From: an uncultured Sutterella sp.
GTDB taxonomy: Bacteria; Pseudomonadota; Gammaproteobacteria; Burkholderiales; Burkholderiaceae_F
Length of the DNA stretch: 46,034 bases
Direction: 5' to 3'
Assembly (NCBI GenBank): GCA_905194315.1
Contig: CAJJRX010000013.1
Location: 1 to 46,034, forward strand
Shown one piece after another: positions 21,468 through 29,879 of the stretch (the stretch's first letter is position 1; the number at the start of each line of letters is the position of its first letter). The translations under genes and the position numbers were made by a program. The notes below the pieces were generated by a model. It was not told the origin of the DNA and did not search any database. It worked only from the letters and a program-made list of their open reading frames with translations.

Positions 21468-23849
21468 TCAGAAAATCTGATCGCGGATCAGATCGTGTGT
21501 TGGCTGATCAATGGTTGACTGACCGTCGTCGTAGTTGACAAGCGGGGCTCCGCCGACAGGTTCGCGGTAGAAGATTTCTCCGCCCTGCTCGACGATGCTT
21601 GAAGGCCGTTCACGCTGGTATTCGGGAACGCCCTTGAGCGCATGACTCATAAAGTCAATCCAGATGGGCAGCGAGAGGCCGCCGCCGGTCTCACGGCTGC
21701 CAAGCGGTTTGGGGGTGTCGTAACCCATCCAGGCCACGCCGACAAGATTTCCCCCGAAGCCGCAGAACCAGGCGTCATGTGCGTCATTACTGGTACCGGT
21801 CTTGCCGGCGAGGTCCTGACGCTTGAGAGCGCGGGTGGCGCGGGCTGCGGTGCCTCGCACGGCCACGCCGTGCATAAGGCTGAACATCGTGTAGGCATTC
21901 CGGTCGGAGAGCACACGGATGGACTCGTCACCGGCGGTACGGTTTGTGGCGCGCATCAGAGTGCGGCCGTCCACATCGGTCACCTTGTCAATCAGATAGG
22001 GCTGCACACGGTAACCGCCGTTGGCAAAGACGGAGTAGGCTCCGACCATCTGCCAGGGTGTAACACTGCCTGCGCCGAGCGCCATTGGCAGCACCGCAGG
22101 ATGCTTATCAGCCGTGAAGCCGAACTTCTGAATGTACTGCTGGGCGTAGATCGGGGTGATAGCCTGCAGCAGACGCACACTCACGAGATTCTTGGAGCGC
22201 TCGAGAGCGCGGCGCAAGGGCATCGGACCGTCGTACTTGTGGTCATAGTTCTGGGGTTCCCAGAGCTTGTTGCCGGTGAGTTTCGGGTCGATGTAGAACG
22301 GGGCATCGTTGACAATCGTCGCCGGGGTAAAGCCCTTTTCAAGCGCCGCCGAATAGATGAAGGGCTTGAATGAGGAACCGGGCTGACGCCAGGCCTGCGT
22401 CACATGGTTGAACATGTTGAGGTTGAAGTCGAACCCGCCAACCAGCGCTTTGATGGCACCGGTGTTGAAGTCGGCCGCCACAAAGGCGGTTTCCACCTGC
22501 GGAACCTGAGCAAGTGTCCAGTCTTTGGTTTTTTCGTTTCGCATGACGCGCACGATGGAGCCCGGCACCAGAGGATTCTTCTGGGCGGACTTGCCGAGGT
22601 AGCGGCGGGCGAACTTGAGACTGTCTTCATCAAGTGTGATGTCATCGGTCGACGAGAGTGCAACACGCAGCGTTTTGGGGCTGGCCTCAAGCACCACACC
22701 GGGCACCATCACAGGAGAACTGGCCGTTTTGCTCAGAGCCGTTTTAATGGCTTTGGCGCGCGTTTCAGGGTTGCTGATGTCAACGAACCCTTCAGGCCCG
22801 CGGTAGCCGTAGCGGCGGTCGTAGGTGATCAGCTGCCGGCGCGTAGCATCCACAGCGGCAATCTGATCCTCGGAGTTGATGGTGGTATAGACATTGATGC
22901 CGCGCGTATAGGTCTCGTCCTTGAAGATGTCATAAACGAGCATACGGGCAAGTTCGGCCACGTAATGCGCAGGCACGCGGTTCGGATTCTCGATGTTCGG
23001 ATCCGTGAGCAGCTCTTCCGTGGTCGGCATGCGGCGTGTCTGAATCGGAGCGGCTTTTTCCGTCTGATAGGTCAGCTCGTCGATATAACCGAGCTCGTAC
23101 ATGCGGCGCAGCACATAGTTTTTACGCATCTGGGCGCGTGTCGGGTTTACGATCGGGTTGTAGGCCGAAGGCGCAACAGGCAAACCGGCAAGCGTGGCAG
23201 CCTCGCCGACGGAAATTTTGTCGAGCGGACGGCCGAAGTACGTTTTGGCCGCACTCTGAAAGCCATAGGCGCGCTGACCGAGATAGATCTGATTGAGGTA
23301 GATCTCAAGAATGTCGTCCTTGCTGAGCGTACGCTCGATCTTGAAGGACATGGCGAGCTCATAGATCTTTCGCGTATAGGTGCGTTCCGTTGAGAGGAAA
23401 AAGTTTCGGGCGACCTGCTGAGTAATGGTTGAGCCGCCCTGAGCACGCCGGCCGGTAATGAGGTTGGCGATCGCGGCACGGATGATGCCGGTCACCTCAA
23501 AGCCGGGGTGCTGATAAAAGCCGTCGTCTTCAGCAGCGAGAATCGCCTTCTTGACATGATCGGGCACATCTTTGAGATGGATAAAGTCACGGCGCTCCTC
23601 GCCGAACTCACCAATGAGCTTACCGTCAGCGGTCCACACGCGCAGCGGAACGCTGGGCCGGTAGTCCTGGAGCTGATCCACGGGCGGCAGGCGGCGGTAG
23701 ATCAGTGAGCAGATGATGACCACGATCAGGACAGCGGCCACAACACCGGTGCCGGTGATCAGTCCAGCCCACTTGACGAAAGACCAAAAGCTGAAGCCAC
23801 CCTTTGCGCTGCGGGGTGTTCTTGAGTTTTTATTGTTGGTTGAAGCCAC
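21468..23849 (-). CDS. mrcA: Class A penicillin-binding protein 1A (glycosyltransferase-transpeptidase)
   Basis: PBP1A polymerises glycan strands and cross-links peptides in the periplasm. A short cytoplasmic N-terminus precedes one TM helix (LITGTGVVAAVLIVVIICSL). The GT51 domain has ILAAEDDGFYQHPG with the catalytic Glu and GGSTITQQVARNFF. The transpeptidase has SSFK, SKN and KTGTS. The start is uncertain: the frame stays open upstream to a TTG at 24020, but that extension is not membrane- or PBP-like. I chose GTG at 23849 (about 793 residues), although no Shine-Dalgarno is visible. Confidence 0.95.
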   Translation of the reverse strand: MASTNNKNSRTPRSAKGGFSFWSFVKWAGLITGTGVVAAVLIVVIICSLIYRRLPPVDQLQDYRPSVPLRVWTADGKLIGEFGEERRDFIHLKDVPDHVKKAILAAEDDGFYQHPGFEVTGIIRAAIANLITGRRAQGGSTITQQVARNFFLSTERTYTRKIYELAMSFKIERTLSKDDILEIYLNQIYLGQRAYGFQSAAKTYFGRPLDKISVGEAATLAGLPVAPSAYNPIVNPTRAQMRKNYVLRRMYELGYIDELTYQTEKAAPIQTRRMPTTEELLTDPNIENPNRVPAHYVAELARMLVYDIFKDETYTRGINVYTTINSEDQIAAVDATRRQLITYDRRYGYRGPEGFVDISNPETRAKAIKTALSKTASSPVMVPGVVLEASPKTLRVALSSTDDITLDEDSLKFARRYLGKSAQKNPLVPGSIVRVMRNEKTKDWTLAQVPQVETAFVAADFNTGAIKALVGGFDFNLNMFNHVTQAWRQPGSSFKPFIYSAALEKGFTPATIVNDAPFYIDPKLTGNKLWEPQNYDHKYDGPMPLRRALERSKNLVSVRLLQAITPIYAQQYIQKFGFTADKHPAVLPMALGAGSVTPWQMVGAYSVFANGGYRVQPYLIDKVTDVDGRTLMRATNRTAGDESIRVLSDRNAYTMFSLMHGVAVRGTAARATRALKRQDLAGKTGTSNDAHDAWFCGFGGNLVGVAWMGYDTPKPLGSRETGGGLSLPIWIDFMSHALKGVPEYQRERPSSIVEQGGEIFYREPVGGAPLVNYDDGQSTIDQPTHDLIRDQIF

Positions 23850-24120
23850 GGAAGTATAAAAAACTGAAAAAGACAAACATAAGGATGGGCCCGTGCCCAA
23901 AGATTTCACGATTGTAGACGAGTTGGAAGGGCTCTGTGTGTCGCAAAGGCAACGGAAGTATTGCAAATTACGGCTGAAGCGGGAATCCCGGAATTTCCGT
24001 TTCCGGAACGGATCCAGCAAAATCGGGGCGGAGTCCGAAACTTATGCCTGCCTTGTGCTAGTCTTGACTCCTGTGACAATTTGAATTGAAAAAAACGCAT
24101 TCCGTTGCGTAAACTGTTCA

Positions 24121-24155
24121 AAACGTCTTCTGCAACCGGAAGACGTTTGTTTTTT
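24121..24155 (+). terminator. Orphan intrinsic terminator upstream of the thioesterase gene
   Basis: AAACGTCTTC (24121-24130) pairs perfectly with GAAGACGTTT (24139-24148), and G plus six T follow (24150-24155). No plus-strand gene lies within the preceding 2.8 kb. Confidence 0.85.
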
Positions 24156-24160
24156 AGCAC

Positions 24161-24188
24161 TTTTTACGAATAAAATTTCTGTTATAAA
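24161..24188 (+). promoter_or_regulatory. Possible promoter giving a leaderless thioesterase mRNA
   Basis: TATAAA (24183-24188) with a weak TTTTTA (24161-24166) at 16-base spacing would start transcription near 24195. That is next to the ATG at 24196. No Shine-Dalgarno is visible upstream of that ATG. Confidence 0.35.
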
Positions 24189-24195
24189 AGACAAT

Positions 24196-24672
24196 ATGAT
24201 TCTGGCTATTTATGAATTGCCTGTTCATGTGGGCGAGGAAAGCATTGATCTGCTCGATCATGTGAACAACAAAGAATATTTGCGCTGGATGGAAGAAGGT
24301 GCCGTGGAGCATGCGGCTCACAACGGATGGCCTTTTGAGGCGCTCAGGCAGATCAATTCCGCGTGGGTTGCCCGCCAGCACTGGATCGAATATATACGTC
24401 CTGCAGTCCTTAATGATGATCTGACGCTGTACACCTGGGTACAGAGTCTGAAGCGCTTCTCTTCTCTGCGCCGCTATGCACTTAAACGCGGTGATGAAGT
24501 ACTGATGGTCGGTGCAACCGAGTGGGTGTTTGTTGACTATACACGGCGCAAGCCTGCACCGATTCATCCTGAAGTGGTGAAGTCGTTTGAACTCGTGGCT
24601 CCCGATTCCCCGATGCTTTTAGAGCGCGGAATCCAGCGACTGGTGCGCTTTATGCCGAGTCCGGGGCTGTAG
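24196..24672 (+). CDS. 4-hydroxybenzoyl-CoA thioesterase-fold protein (acyl-CoA thioesterase)
   Basis: The 158 residues form a single hotdog-fold domain. The N-terminal DLLDHVNNKEYLRWMEEGAV block is the 4HBT/YbgC-type signature, with an Asp and a HVNN turn in the active-site region. Substrate cannot be told from sequence; acyl-CoA or acyl-ACP are the usual ones. It lies 21 bases before mlaF on the same strand, so it is probably the first gene of the mla transcript, linking an acyl hydrolase with phospholipid transport. That functional link is an inference from position. Confidence 0.85.
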   Translation: MILAIYELPVHVGEESIDLLDHVNNKEYLRWMEEGAVEHAAHNGWPFEALRQINSAWVARQHWIEYIRPAVLNDDLTLYTWVQSLKRFSSLRRYALKRGDEVLMVGATEWVFVDYTRRKPAPIHPEVVKSFELVAPDSPMLLERGIQRLVRFMPSPGL

Positions 24673-24693
24673 GAACGGTCGTTTGGGTGAAAT

Positions 24694-25491
24694 ATGGAAA
24701 ACTACGTCACAATTGACAACCTGACTTTCGGATACGGCACGCGCCTGATCCTTGAAAACGTCACCATGCGCTTCGGGAAAGGGCAGGTGGTTGCGATCAT
24801 GGGCGGCTCCGGCATGGGGAAGACGACCATTCTCAAGCTCATCGGCGGACTGCTGACGCCGAACTCGGGCACGGTCACCATCGGGGGTGAAAAGCTTGAT
24901 CCGTCCGACTTCAGTGCGCTCTACCGCCTGAGAAAGCGTATGGGTATGCTTTTTCAGTTCGGTGCGCTCTTTACAGACCTTTCAGTGTTTGACAATGTGG
25001 CGTTCCCGCTGCGCGAGATGACCGATCTTGATGAAACCACCATCCGTCATCTTGTGCTCATGAAGCTCAATGCGGTAGGCCTGCGGGGCGCCGCCTCTCT
25101 GATGCCCTCGGAGATCTCCGGCGGGATGAGCCGTCGTGTTGCTCTGGCCCGCGCCATTGCGCTTGATCCGGCGCTAATTATGTATGACGAGCCCTTTGCC
25201 GGTCTGGATCCGATTTCCATGGGGGTGACGGCCCGCCTGATCCGTAATCTCAATGACGCGCTGCGCTGCACGTCCATCATCGTGACGCACGATGTGGCCG
25301 AGACCTTTGAGATTGCTGACTATGTCTATATGGTGAGCTCACGCCAGATCATTGCGCAGGGTACGCCTGCCGAGCTGATGGCGTCGGATGATGCGTATGT
25401 CAAACAGTTTATCAACGGGCATCCTGACGGCCCTGTGCGTTTCCACTATCCCGCTGCTGACCTGAAGGAAGATTTTGGAGCTCAGGTATGA
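24694..25491 (+). CDS. mlaF: Phospholipid ABC transporter ATP-binding protein MlaF
   Basis: MlaF is the cytoplasmic ATPase of the MlaFEDB complex, which moves phospholipids between the inner and outer membranes. The 265 residues contain Walker A GGSGMGKTT (residues 37-45), signature SGGMSRRVALARA, Walker B LIMYDEPFAGLD and switch THDVAE. SGGM instead of SGGQ is usual for this family. It overlaps mlaE by 4 bases (ATGA). Confidence 0.97.
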   Translation: MENYVTIDNLTFGYGTRLILENVTMRFGKGQVVAIMGGSGMGKTTILKLIGGLLTPNSGTVTIGGEKLDPSDFSALYRLRKRMGMLFQFGALFTDLSVFDNVAFPLREMTDLDETTIRHLVLMKLNAVGLRGAASLMPSEISGGMSRRVALARAIALDPALIMYDEPFAGLDPISMGVTARLIRNLNDALRCTSIIVTHDVAETFEIADYVYMVSSRQIIAQGTPAELMASDDAYVKQFINGHPDGPVRFHYPAADLKEDFGAQV

Positions 25492-26267
25492 TTGGTGCAG
25501 TGATTGAAATGATTGGCCGCGTGGCGGTAAAGGCACTCCGCCGGGTCGGGCGCTTCGGACTTTTCTCTGTGCGTCTGCTCGGCAGGCTGCACCACGCCTC
25601 GTTCGGTCAGATTGTCAAACAGATTAACTTTATCGGGAACTACTCGCTTCTCATTATTGCCGTCTCTGGGCTTTTTGTCGGGTTCGTGCTCGGTCTGCAG
25701 GGTTACTACACACTGGTGCGCTACGGTAGTGAGCAGGCGCTTGGCGTGCTTGTTGCGCTTTCGCTGGTGCGTGAGCTCGGCCCGGTGGTTACGGCGCTGC
25801 TTTTTGCCGGGCGTGCCGGTACGGCACTGACGGCAGAAATCGGACTGATGCGTGCGGGTGAGCAGATTGCTGCCATGGAAATGATGGGGGTTGACCCTGT
25901 CGGCCGTGTTCTTGCGCCCCGCTTCTGGGGAGCGTTTGTTGCAATGCCGGTGCTGAGTCTGATTTTCTCGGCCGTGGGTATTCTCGGTGCATGGCTCGTG
26001 GGGGTGGCACTCATCGGTACCGACAACGGGGCTTTCTGGAGTCAGATGCAGAGCTCGGTTGATGTGTTCACTGATATTGGTAACGGTTTTATCAAGAGTG
26101 TGGTTTTCGGCGTGGCGGTCGTTCTGGTGTCGCTCTTTAACGGCTACTACTCGCGCCCGACGCCTGACGGCGTGTCCCGGGCGACCACCTCCACGGTTGT
26201 TATTTCGTCGCTGCTTGTTCTCGGGCTTGACTTCATGATGACCGCCGGCATGTTTACGACTTTCTAA
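25488..26267 (+). CDS. mlaE: Phospholipid ABC transporter permease MlaE
   Basis: MlaE is the inner-membrane permease. The 259 residues have five or six hydrophobic helices and the family block VRELGPVVTALLFAGRAGTA followed by LTAEIGLMRAGEQIAAMEMM, the MlaF-coupling region. GGAG lies 7 bases before the ATG, inside the end of mlaF. mlaD follows after 14 bases. Confidence 0.97.
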   Translation: MIGAVIEMIGRVAVKALRRVGRFGLFSVRLLGRLHHASFGQIVKQINFIGNYSLLIIAVSGLFVGFVLGLQGYYTLVRYGSEQALGVLVALSLVRELGPVVTALLFAGRAGTALTAEIGLMRAGEQIAAMEMMGVDPVGRVLAPRFWGAFVAMPVLSLIFSAVGILGAWLVGVALIGTDNGAFWSQMQSSVDVFTDIGNGFIKSVVFGVAVVLVSLFNGYYSRPTPDGVSRATTSTVVISSLLVLGLDFMMTAGMFTTF

Positions 26268-26281
26268 GGGAAAACAACAAG

Positions 26282-26752
26282 ATGGATAAAAATCGCTCTC
26301 TGGAATTTTTCGTTGGGCTGTTCATCGTACTCGGAATGGTGGCTCTGCTTTTTCTGTCGCTGCAGGCGGCGAATCTGGGAAGCTTCTCCTTCGGGCACCG
26401 TTCCTATCAGGTTACAGCGGCCTTTGACAATATTGGCGGTCTGAAACCGCGCGCGGCCATTAAAAGTGCTGGTGTGGTTGTGGGACGTGTCAAGGAAATC
26501 CGATTTGATACACAAAGTTTCCAGGCGGAAGTACTGCTCGATATGGATGCGCAGTATCAGTTTCCGGCGGACAGTTCCGCCAAGATTCTGACAGCCGGTC
26601 TGCTCGGCGAGCAGTACATCGGCATTGAACCGGGCGCGGATGAGGCGAATCTGGAAAACGGTTCCCGTATCAAGCGTACGCAGAGTGCTGTTGTGCTGGA
26701 AAATCTGATCAGTCAGTTTTTGTATAACACCGCCGAAAAAAGCGGCCAATAA
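26282..26752 (+). CDS. mlaD: MCE-domain lipid-binding protein MlaD
   Basis: MlaD is anchored by one N-terminal helix (FFVGLFIVLGMVALLFLSLQ) and forms a hexameric ring on MlaE that passes lipid to MlaC. The MCE domain is at about residues 38-118: YQVTAAFDNIGGLKPRAAIK, then SAGVVVGRVKEIRF. The end FLYNTAEK is also typical. At 156 residues it is a short-tailed form, slightly shorter than E. coli MlaD. Confidence 0.96.
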   Translation: MDKNRSLEFFVGLFIVLGMVALLFLSLQAANLGSFSFGHRSYQVTAAFDNIGGLKPRAAIKSAGVVVGRVKEIRFDTQSFQAEVLLDMDAQYQFPADSSAKILTAGLLGEQYIGIEPGADEANLENGSRIKRTQSAVVLENLISQFLYNTAEKSGQ

Positions 26753-26772
26753 ATCGTTACGTGTGTAAAAGT

Positions 26773-27552
26773 ATGAGTTCCAAAAAAACGCGAGTTTTCG
26801 GGGTAGGATTGAGTTGTGTGATGCTGCTCACGGGTTGCGCAACATCGGGCACGGCAAATCCTGATGATCCCTTTGAGGGGATGAACCGTCAGGTTTATGC
26901 CTTTAACAGTGGCGTTGACCGCTGGGTGCTGCTGCCGGTGACCAAAGGCTATCGTGCCGTGGTGCCGGAGTTTGCCCGCACCGGTGTCTCCAATGCCGTT
27001 GATAATATGGCCGAGCCGGGCAATACGCTCAACAATGTCCTCTCCGGCCGTATCAATGACGGGATTGAAACGGCTTTCCGTTTCCTGGTGAACACCACGT
27101 TCGGGATCGGCGGTCTGTTCGATGTGGCCAGCTGGATCGGTATGGAAAAACACAACCGTGACTTCGGTCAGGCACTCGGAACCTGGGGTGTTCCTGCCGG
27201 TCCGTATCTGGTGCTCCCGCTGCTCGGGCCGTCCGGTGCGCGTGATGTGTGGAGCCTGCCGGTGAGCTACTTCACGAATCCGATGACATACCTGCTCTCG
27301 AACGACAGTATTGTGGGCGACTACAAAACCGAGGCGAGAATCGGGTGGTTTACACTCAATGCGCTTGATCGCCGCTCCCGCATGATTGATGACGGTTATG
27401 ACGATCTGCGCATCAACACGGTCGATGAATACAGTGCCGTGCGTGATGCCTACCGCCGTCTGCGCAGCAAGAGCATTTACGGCGAGAACCGTCTGAGCGA
27501 GGAAGAGGAACTGAAAGGACTGACGCCTCTGCAGCTCGACGATGGTGAATAA
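26773..27552 (+). CDS. mlaA: Outer-membrane lipoprotein MlaA (VacJ)
   Basis: MlaA removes mislocalised phospholipid from the outer leaflet of the outer membrane. The signal peptide ends in LLTGC, with the lipidated Cys at residue 22 from the ATG at 26773. Conserved MlaA segments include DPFEGMNRQVYAFN, GRINDGIETAFRFLVNTTFG and the WGVPAGPYLVLPLLGPSGARD block. A GTG at 26761 would add four residues; neither start has a clear Shine-Dalgarno. It sits between mlaD and mlaC, the order found in many betaproteobacteria but not in E. coli. Confidence 0.95.
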   Translation: MSSKKTRVFGVGLSCVMLLTGCATSGTANPDDPFEGMNRQVYAFNSGVDRWVLLPVTKGYRAVVPEFARTGVSNAVDNMAEPGNTLNNVLSGRINDGIETAFRFLVNTTFGIGGLFDVASWIGMEKHNRDFGQALGTWGVPAGPYLVLPLLGPSGARDVWSLPVSYFTNPMTYLLSNDSIVGDYKTEARIGWFTLNALDRRSRMIDDGYDDLRINTVDEYSAVRDAYRRLRSKSIYGENRLSEEEELKGLTPLQLDDGE

Positions 27553-27586
27553 GTGTAATGGGTGCATGAAATAAGGAATAAGAAAA

Positions 27587-28219
27587 ATGAACCGACGTGA
27601 GATGATGAAAGCTGCAGGCGCTGCAACCGTTCTTAGCGCGCTGCCTGTGTGGGCGTTTGCCGCAGCACAGGAAGACCCCTACAAGTGGGTGCTGTCGATG
27701 AGTAATCAGGTGCTTGACCGCATCAAGAGCGAGCCGGCACTGCGCAATGGTGACATTCCCGCTATCAAGAAGCTGGTGGATGAACTCATCATGCCGAACG
27801 TTGACTTCACGATGGTGACCCGCCTTACCGTGGGTCCGAAGTGGCGTCAGGCCAAACCCGAGCAGCGTCAGCAGCTGCAGGATAATTTCCGTGAACTGCT
27901 CATTCGTGTGTATTCCGGCGCGCTGTCCAAGGTGAAGGATCACGTGTGTGAACTCGCCCCGGTGCGCAACCAGAAGGTGCAGGACGAAATGGTCATCCGC
28001 TCCCAGCTCAAGTCCGCAAGCGCTCCGGCGATTGCCATGGATTACCGCATCTACCGCAACAAGGCCGGTGAGTGGAAGATTGTTGACGTCAATGTCGAGG
28101 GTATCTGGATGGTGGAAAACTACCGCACGCAGTTTGCCGGCGTCCTGAATCAGGAAGGTATTGACGGCCTGATCGCAGAGCTCAAGAAGCGTATCGCCGC
28201 GAGCTCGAGCGCAAAGTAA
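27587..28219 (+). CDS. mlaC: Periplasmic phospholipid-binding protein MlaC
   Basis: MlaC carries phospholipid across the periplasm between MlaA and MlaFEDB. The 210 residues contain LVDELIMPNVDFTMVTRLTVG and the C-terminal IYRNKAGEWKIVDVNVEGIW, both family markers. The signal peptide begins MNRREMMKAAGAATVLSALP: the RRxMMK run followed by a mildly hydrophobic segment and AFA-A resembles a twin-arginine signal. tatABC lies about 8 kb downstream. Tat export is an inference; Sec export cannot be excluded. Confidence 0.95.
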   Translation: MNRREMMKAAGAATVLSALPVWAFAAAQEDPYKWVLSMSNQVLDRIKSEPALRNGDIPAIKKLVDELIMPNVDFTMVTRLTVGPKWRQAKPEQRQQLQDNFRELLIRVYSGALSKVKDHVCELAPVRNQKVQDEMVIRSQLKSASAPAIAMDYRIYRNKAGEWKIVDVNVEGIWMVENYRTQFAGVLNQEGIDGLIAELKKRIAASSSAK

Positions 28220-28243
28220 CACCAAACAGACTGATACCACTGC

Positions 28244-28270
28244 AAGGGCGCGCCGCATGGCAGCGCCCTT
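28244..28270 (+). other. GC-rich hairpin between mlaC and mlaB
   Basis: AAGGGCGC (28244-28251) pairs perfectly with GCGCCCTT (28263-28270), loop 11 bases. No T tract follows, so it is more likely an mRNA-stability or spacing element than a terminator. Confidence 0.5.
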
Positions 28271-28301
28271 CTCAGTCAGAAGGACACAAGGAATTCCGGA
28301 A

Positions 28302-28568
28302 ATGAAAATCGCTACGCAGCAGCTTACTTTTGAAGAATATCCGGCCGTCAGACGCGCTGTGCAGGAGGCGCTTGCCGCCGGTGACACGGAGCTTGACTTC
28401 TCCGGTGTCAGCCATGTTGACAGCACGGCGGTGAGTCTGGTGCTTTTTGCCCGTCAGGAGTGTGAAAAGCGGGGAACCCGACTCCATTGTGTAGCCCTGC
28501 CAGAGAGTTATGAGGCTCTTGTGAAACTCTACGGTCTGGAAAGCCTTGCCGGCCCGGAAACCGTCTAA
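28302..28568 (+). CDS. mlaB: STAS-domain protein MlaB
   Basis: MlaB is the cytoplasmic STAS subunit that stabilises MlaF in the transporter. The 88-residue frame from the ATG at 28302 has the STAS core LDFSGVSHVDSTAVSLVLFA, with the Asp-Ser-Thr helix start. An upstream in-frame ATG at 28257 would add 15 residues overlapping a hairpin; AAGGA lies 9 bases before 28302. It closes the mla block and is followed by murA after 57 bases. Confidence 0.92.
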   Translation: MKIATQQLTFEEYPAVRRAVQEALAAGDTELDFSGVSHVDSTAVSLVLFARQECEKRGTRLHCVALPESYEALVKLYGLESLAGPETV

Positions 28569-28625
28569 ACTATTGCACACCTAGCTGAACAAACAAACCT
28601 AATCCTCCAGATAAAGAAACGCACT

Positions 28626-29879
28626 ATGGAACAACTCAAGATCATCGGCGGTCATCGCCTTGTGGGCGAAGTCCGGGTATCCGGCTCTAAAAATGCAGCC
28701 CTTCCCATTCTCGCTGCCGCATTACTGACGGCAGAGGATGTTGTGCTGCACAACGTGCCCAATCTCACTGATGTGAGAACCATGCTGAAGTTGCTCGAGT
28801 GCATGGGGGTGAAAACCTCACGCGAAGGTACGACGGTTCGTCTGAATGCAGGCAATATCACCAGTACACGTGCTCCGTACGAACTTGTAAAGACGATGCG
28901 CGCCTCCATTCTCACGCTCTGCCCGCTGGTGGCGCGATTCGGCAGTGCGGAAGTGAGCCTGCCCGGGGGCTGCGCGATCGGTGCACGTCCGGTTGATCAG
29001 CACATCAAAGGCCTCCGCCAGCTCGGTGCCCAGGTCGAAATCGACCACGGTTATGTCAAAGCCTCCGCCACGCGTCTGAAGGGCACGCGCCTGTTTACCG
29101 ATATGGTCACGGTGACCGGAACGGAAAATCTGCTGATGGCTGCCGTGCTCGCCGACGGGGAAACCATTATTGATAATGCCGCCCGTGAACCTGAGGTGAT
29201 TGATCTTGCCAAATGCCTGCGTGCCATGGGCGCTCAGATCGAAGGGGAGGGTACCTCCGAAATCCGCGTCAGAGGAGTTGAAAAACTCCACGGCGCCGAG
29301 TACACGGTTGTTGCAGACCGCATTGAGGCGGGCAGCTTTTTTGTGGCTGCCGCGCTGACCCGGGGTGATGTGCTGGTGACACACTGCGAACCCACTCAGA
29401 TGACAGCGGTTCTTGATAAGCTTGCAGAGGCGGGGGTAAAACTCGATATCGGCCGCGACTGGGTTCGCGTGCAGATGGATCGCCGTCCGAAGCCGGTTTC
29501 AATCCGCACGGATCCGTACCCGGGGTTCCCGACAGACATGCAGGCACAGATCATGACGCTTAACTGTCTGGCCGAGGGCAGTGCACGTATCACAGAGACA
29601 ATCTTTGAAAACCGCTTTATGCATGTTTCCGAACTGCTGCGTCTCGGTGCTCAGATCCAGATCGAAGGATCTACGGCAATTGTCCATGGCGTGGAACGCC
29701 TCACGGGTGCTAACATAATGGCAACAGATCTCCGCGCATCCGCATCTCTGGTGATTGCCGCTCTGGCTGCTCAGGGCGAAAGCATTGTTGATCGCATCTA
29801 TCACCTTGATCGCGGCTATGAATCGATGGAGTCCAAACTCCGTCAGCTCGGAGCAGATATTGTGAGGATTAATTCTTGA
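28626..29879 (+). CDS. murA: UDP-N-acetylglucosamine 1-carboxyvinyltransferase
   Basis: MurA transfers enolpyruvate from PEP to UDP-GlcNAc, the first committed step of peptidoglycan synthesis. The 417 residues contain K22 in VSGSKNAALP and Cys116 in LPGGCAIGARPVDQH, the cysteine alkylated by fosfomycin. An intact Cys predicts fosfomycin-sensitive chemistry. Its stop overlaps the hisG TTG start (TTGA), tying the two translationally. The mla-murA-his order is conserved in Burkholderiales, often with a bolA-like gene before murA that is absent here. Confidence 0.98.
   Translation: MEQLKIIGGHRLVGEVRVSGSKNAALPILAAALLTAEDVVLHNVPNLTDVRTMLKLLECMGVKTSREGTTVRLNAGNITSTRAPYELVKTMRASILTLCPLVARFGSAEVSLPGGCAIGARPVDQHIKGLRQLGAQVEIDHGYVKASATRLKGTRLFTDMVTVTGTENLLMAAVLADGETIIDNAAREPEVIDLAKCLRAMGAQIEGEGTSEIRVRGVEKLHGAEYTVVADRIEAGSFFVAAALTRGDVLVTHCEPTQMTAVLDKLAEAGVKLDIGRDWVRVQMDRRPKPVSIRTDPYPGFPTDMQAQIMTLNCLAEGSARITETIFENRFMHVSELLRLGAQIQIEGSTAIVHGVERLTGANIMATDLRASASLVIAALAAQGESIVDRIYHLDRGYESMESKLRQLGADIVRINS

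Larger units (their letters stand above)
23850..24195. other. mrcA-thioesterase divergent intergenic region
   Basis: This 346-base gap lies between divergently transcribed genes. It contains a strong plus-strand terminator at 24121-24155 with no plus-strand gene before it. It also has a short minus-strand stem ACGCA/TGCGT (24095-24099 with 24106-24110) with a T tail, and a candidate promoter just upstream of 24196. No convincing ORF is seen. It may encode a small RNA, or the stems may insulate the two promoters. Confidence 0.6.

Noticed and set aside
24021..24195. 6S, 4.5S or other known small RNA in the mrcA-thioesterase gap
   Set aside because: No known core motif is recognisable and no good promoter was found, so only the orphan terminator is reported.
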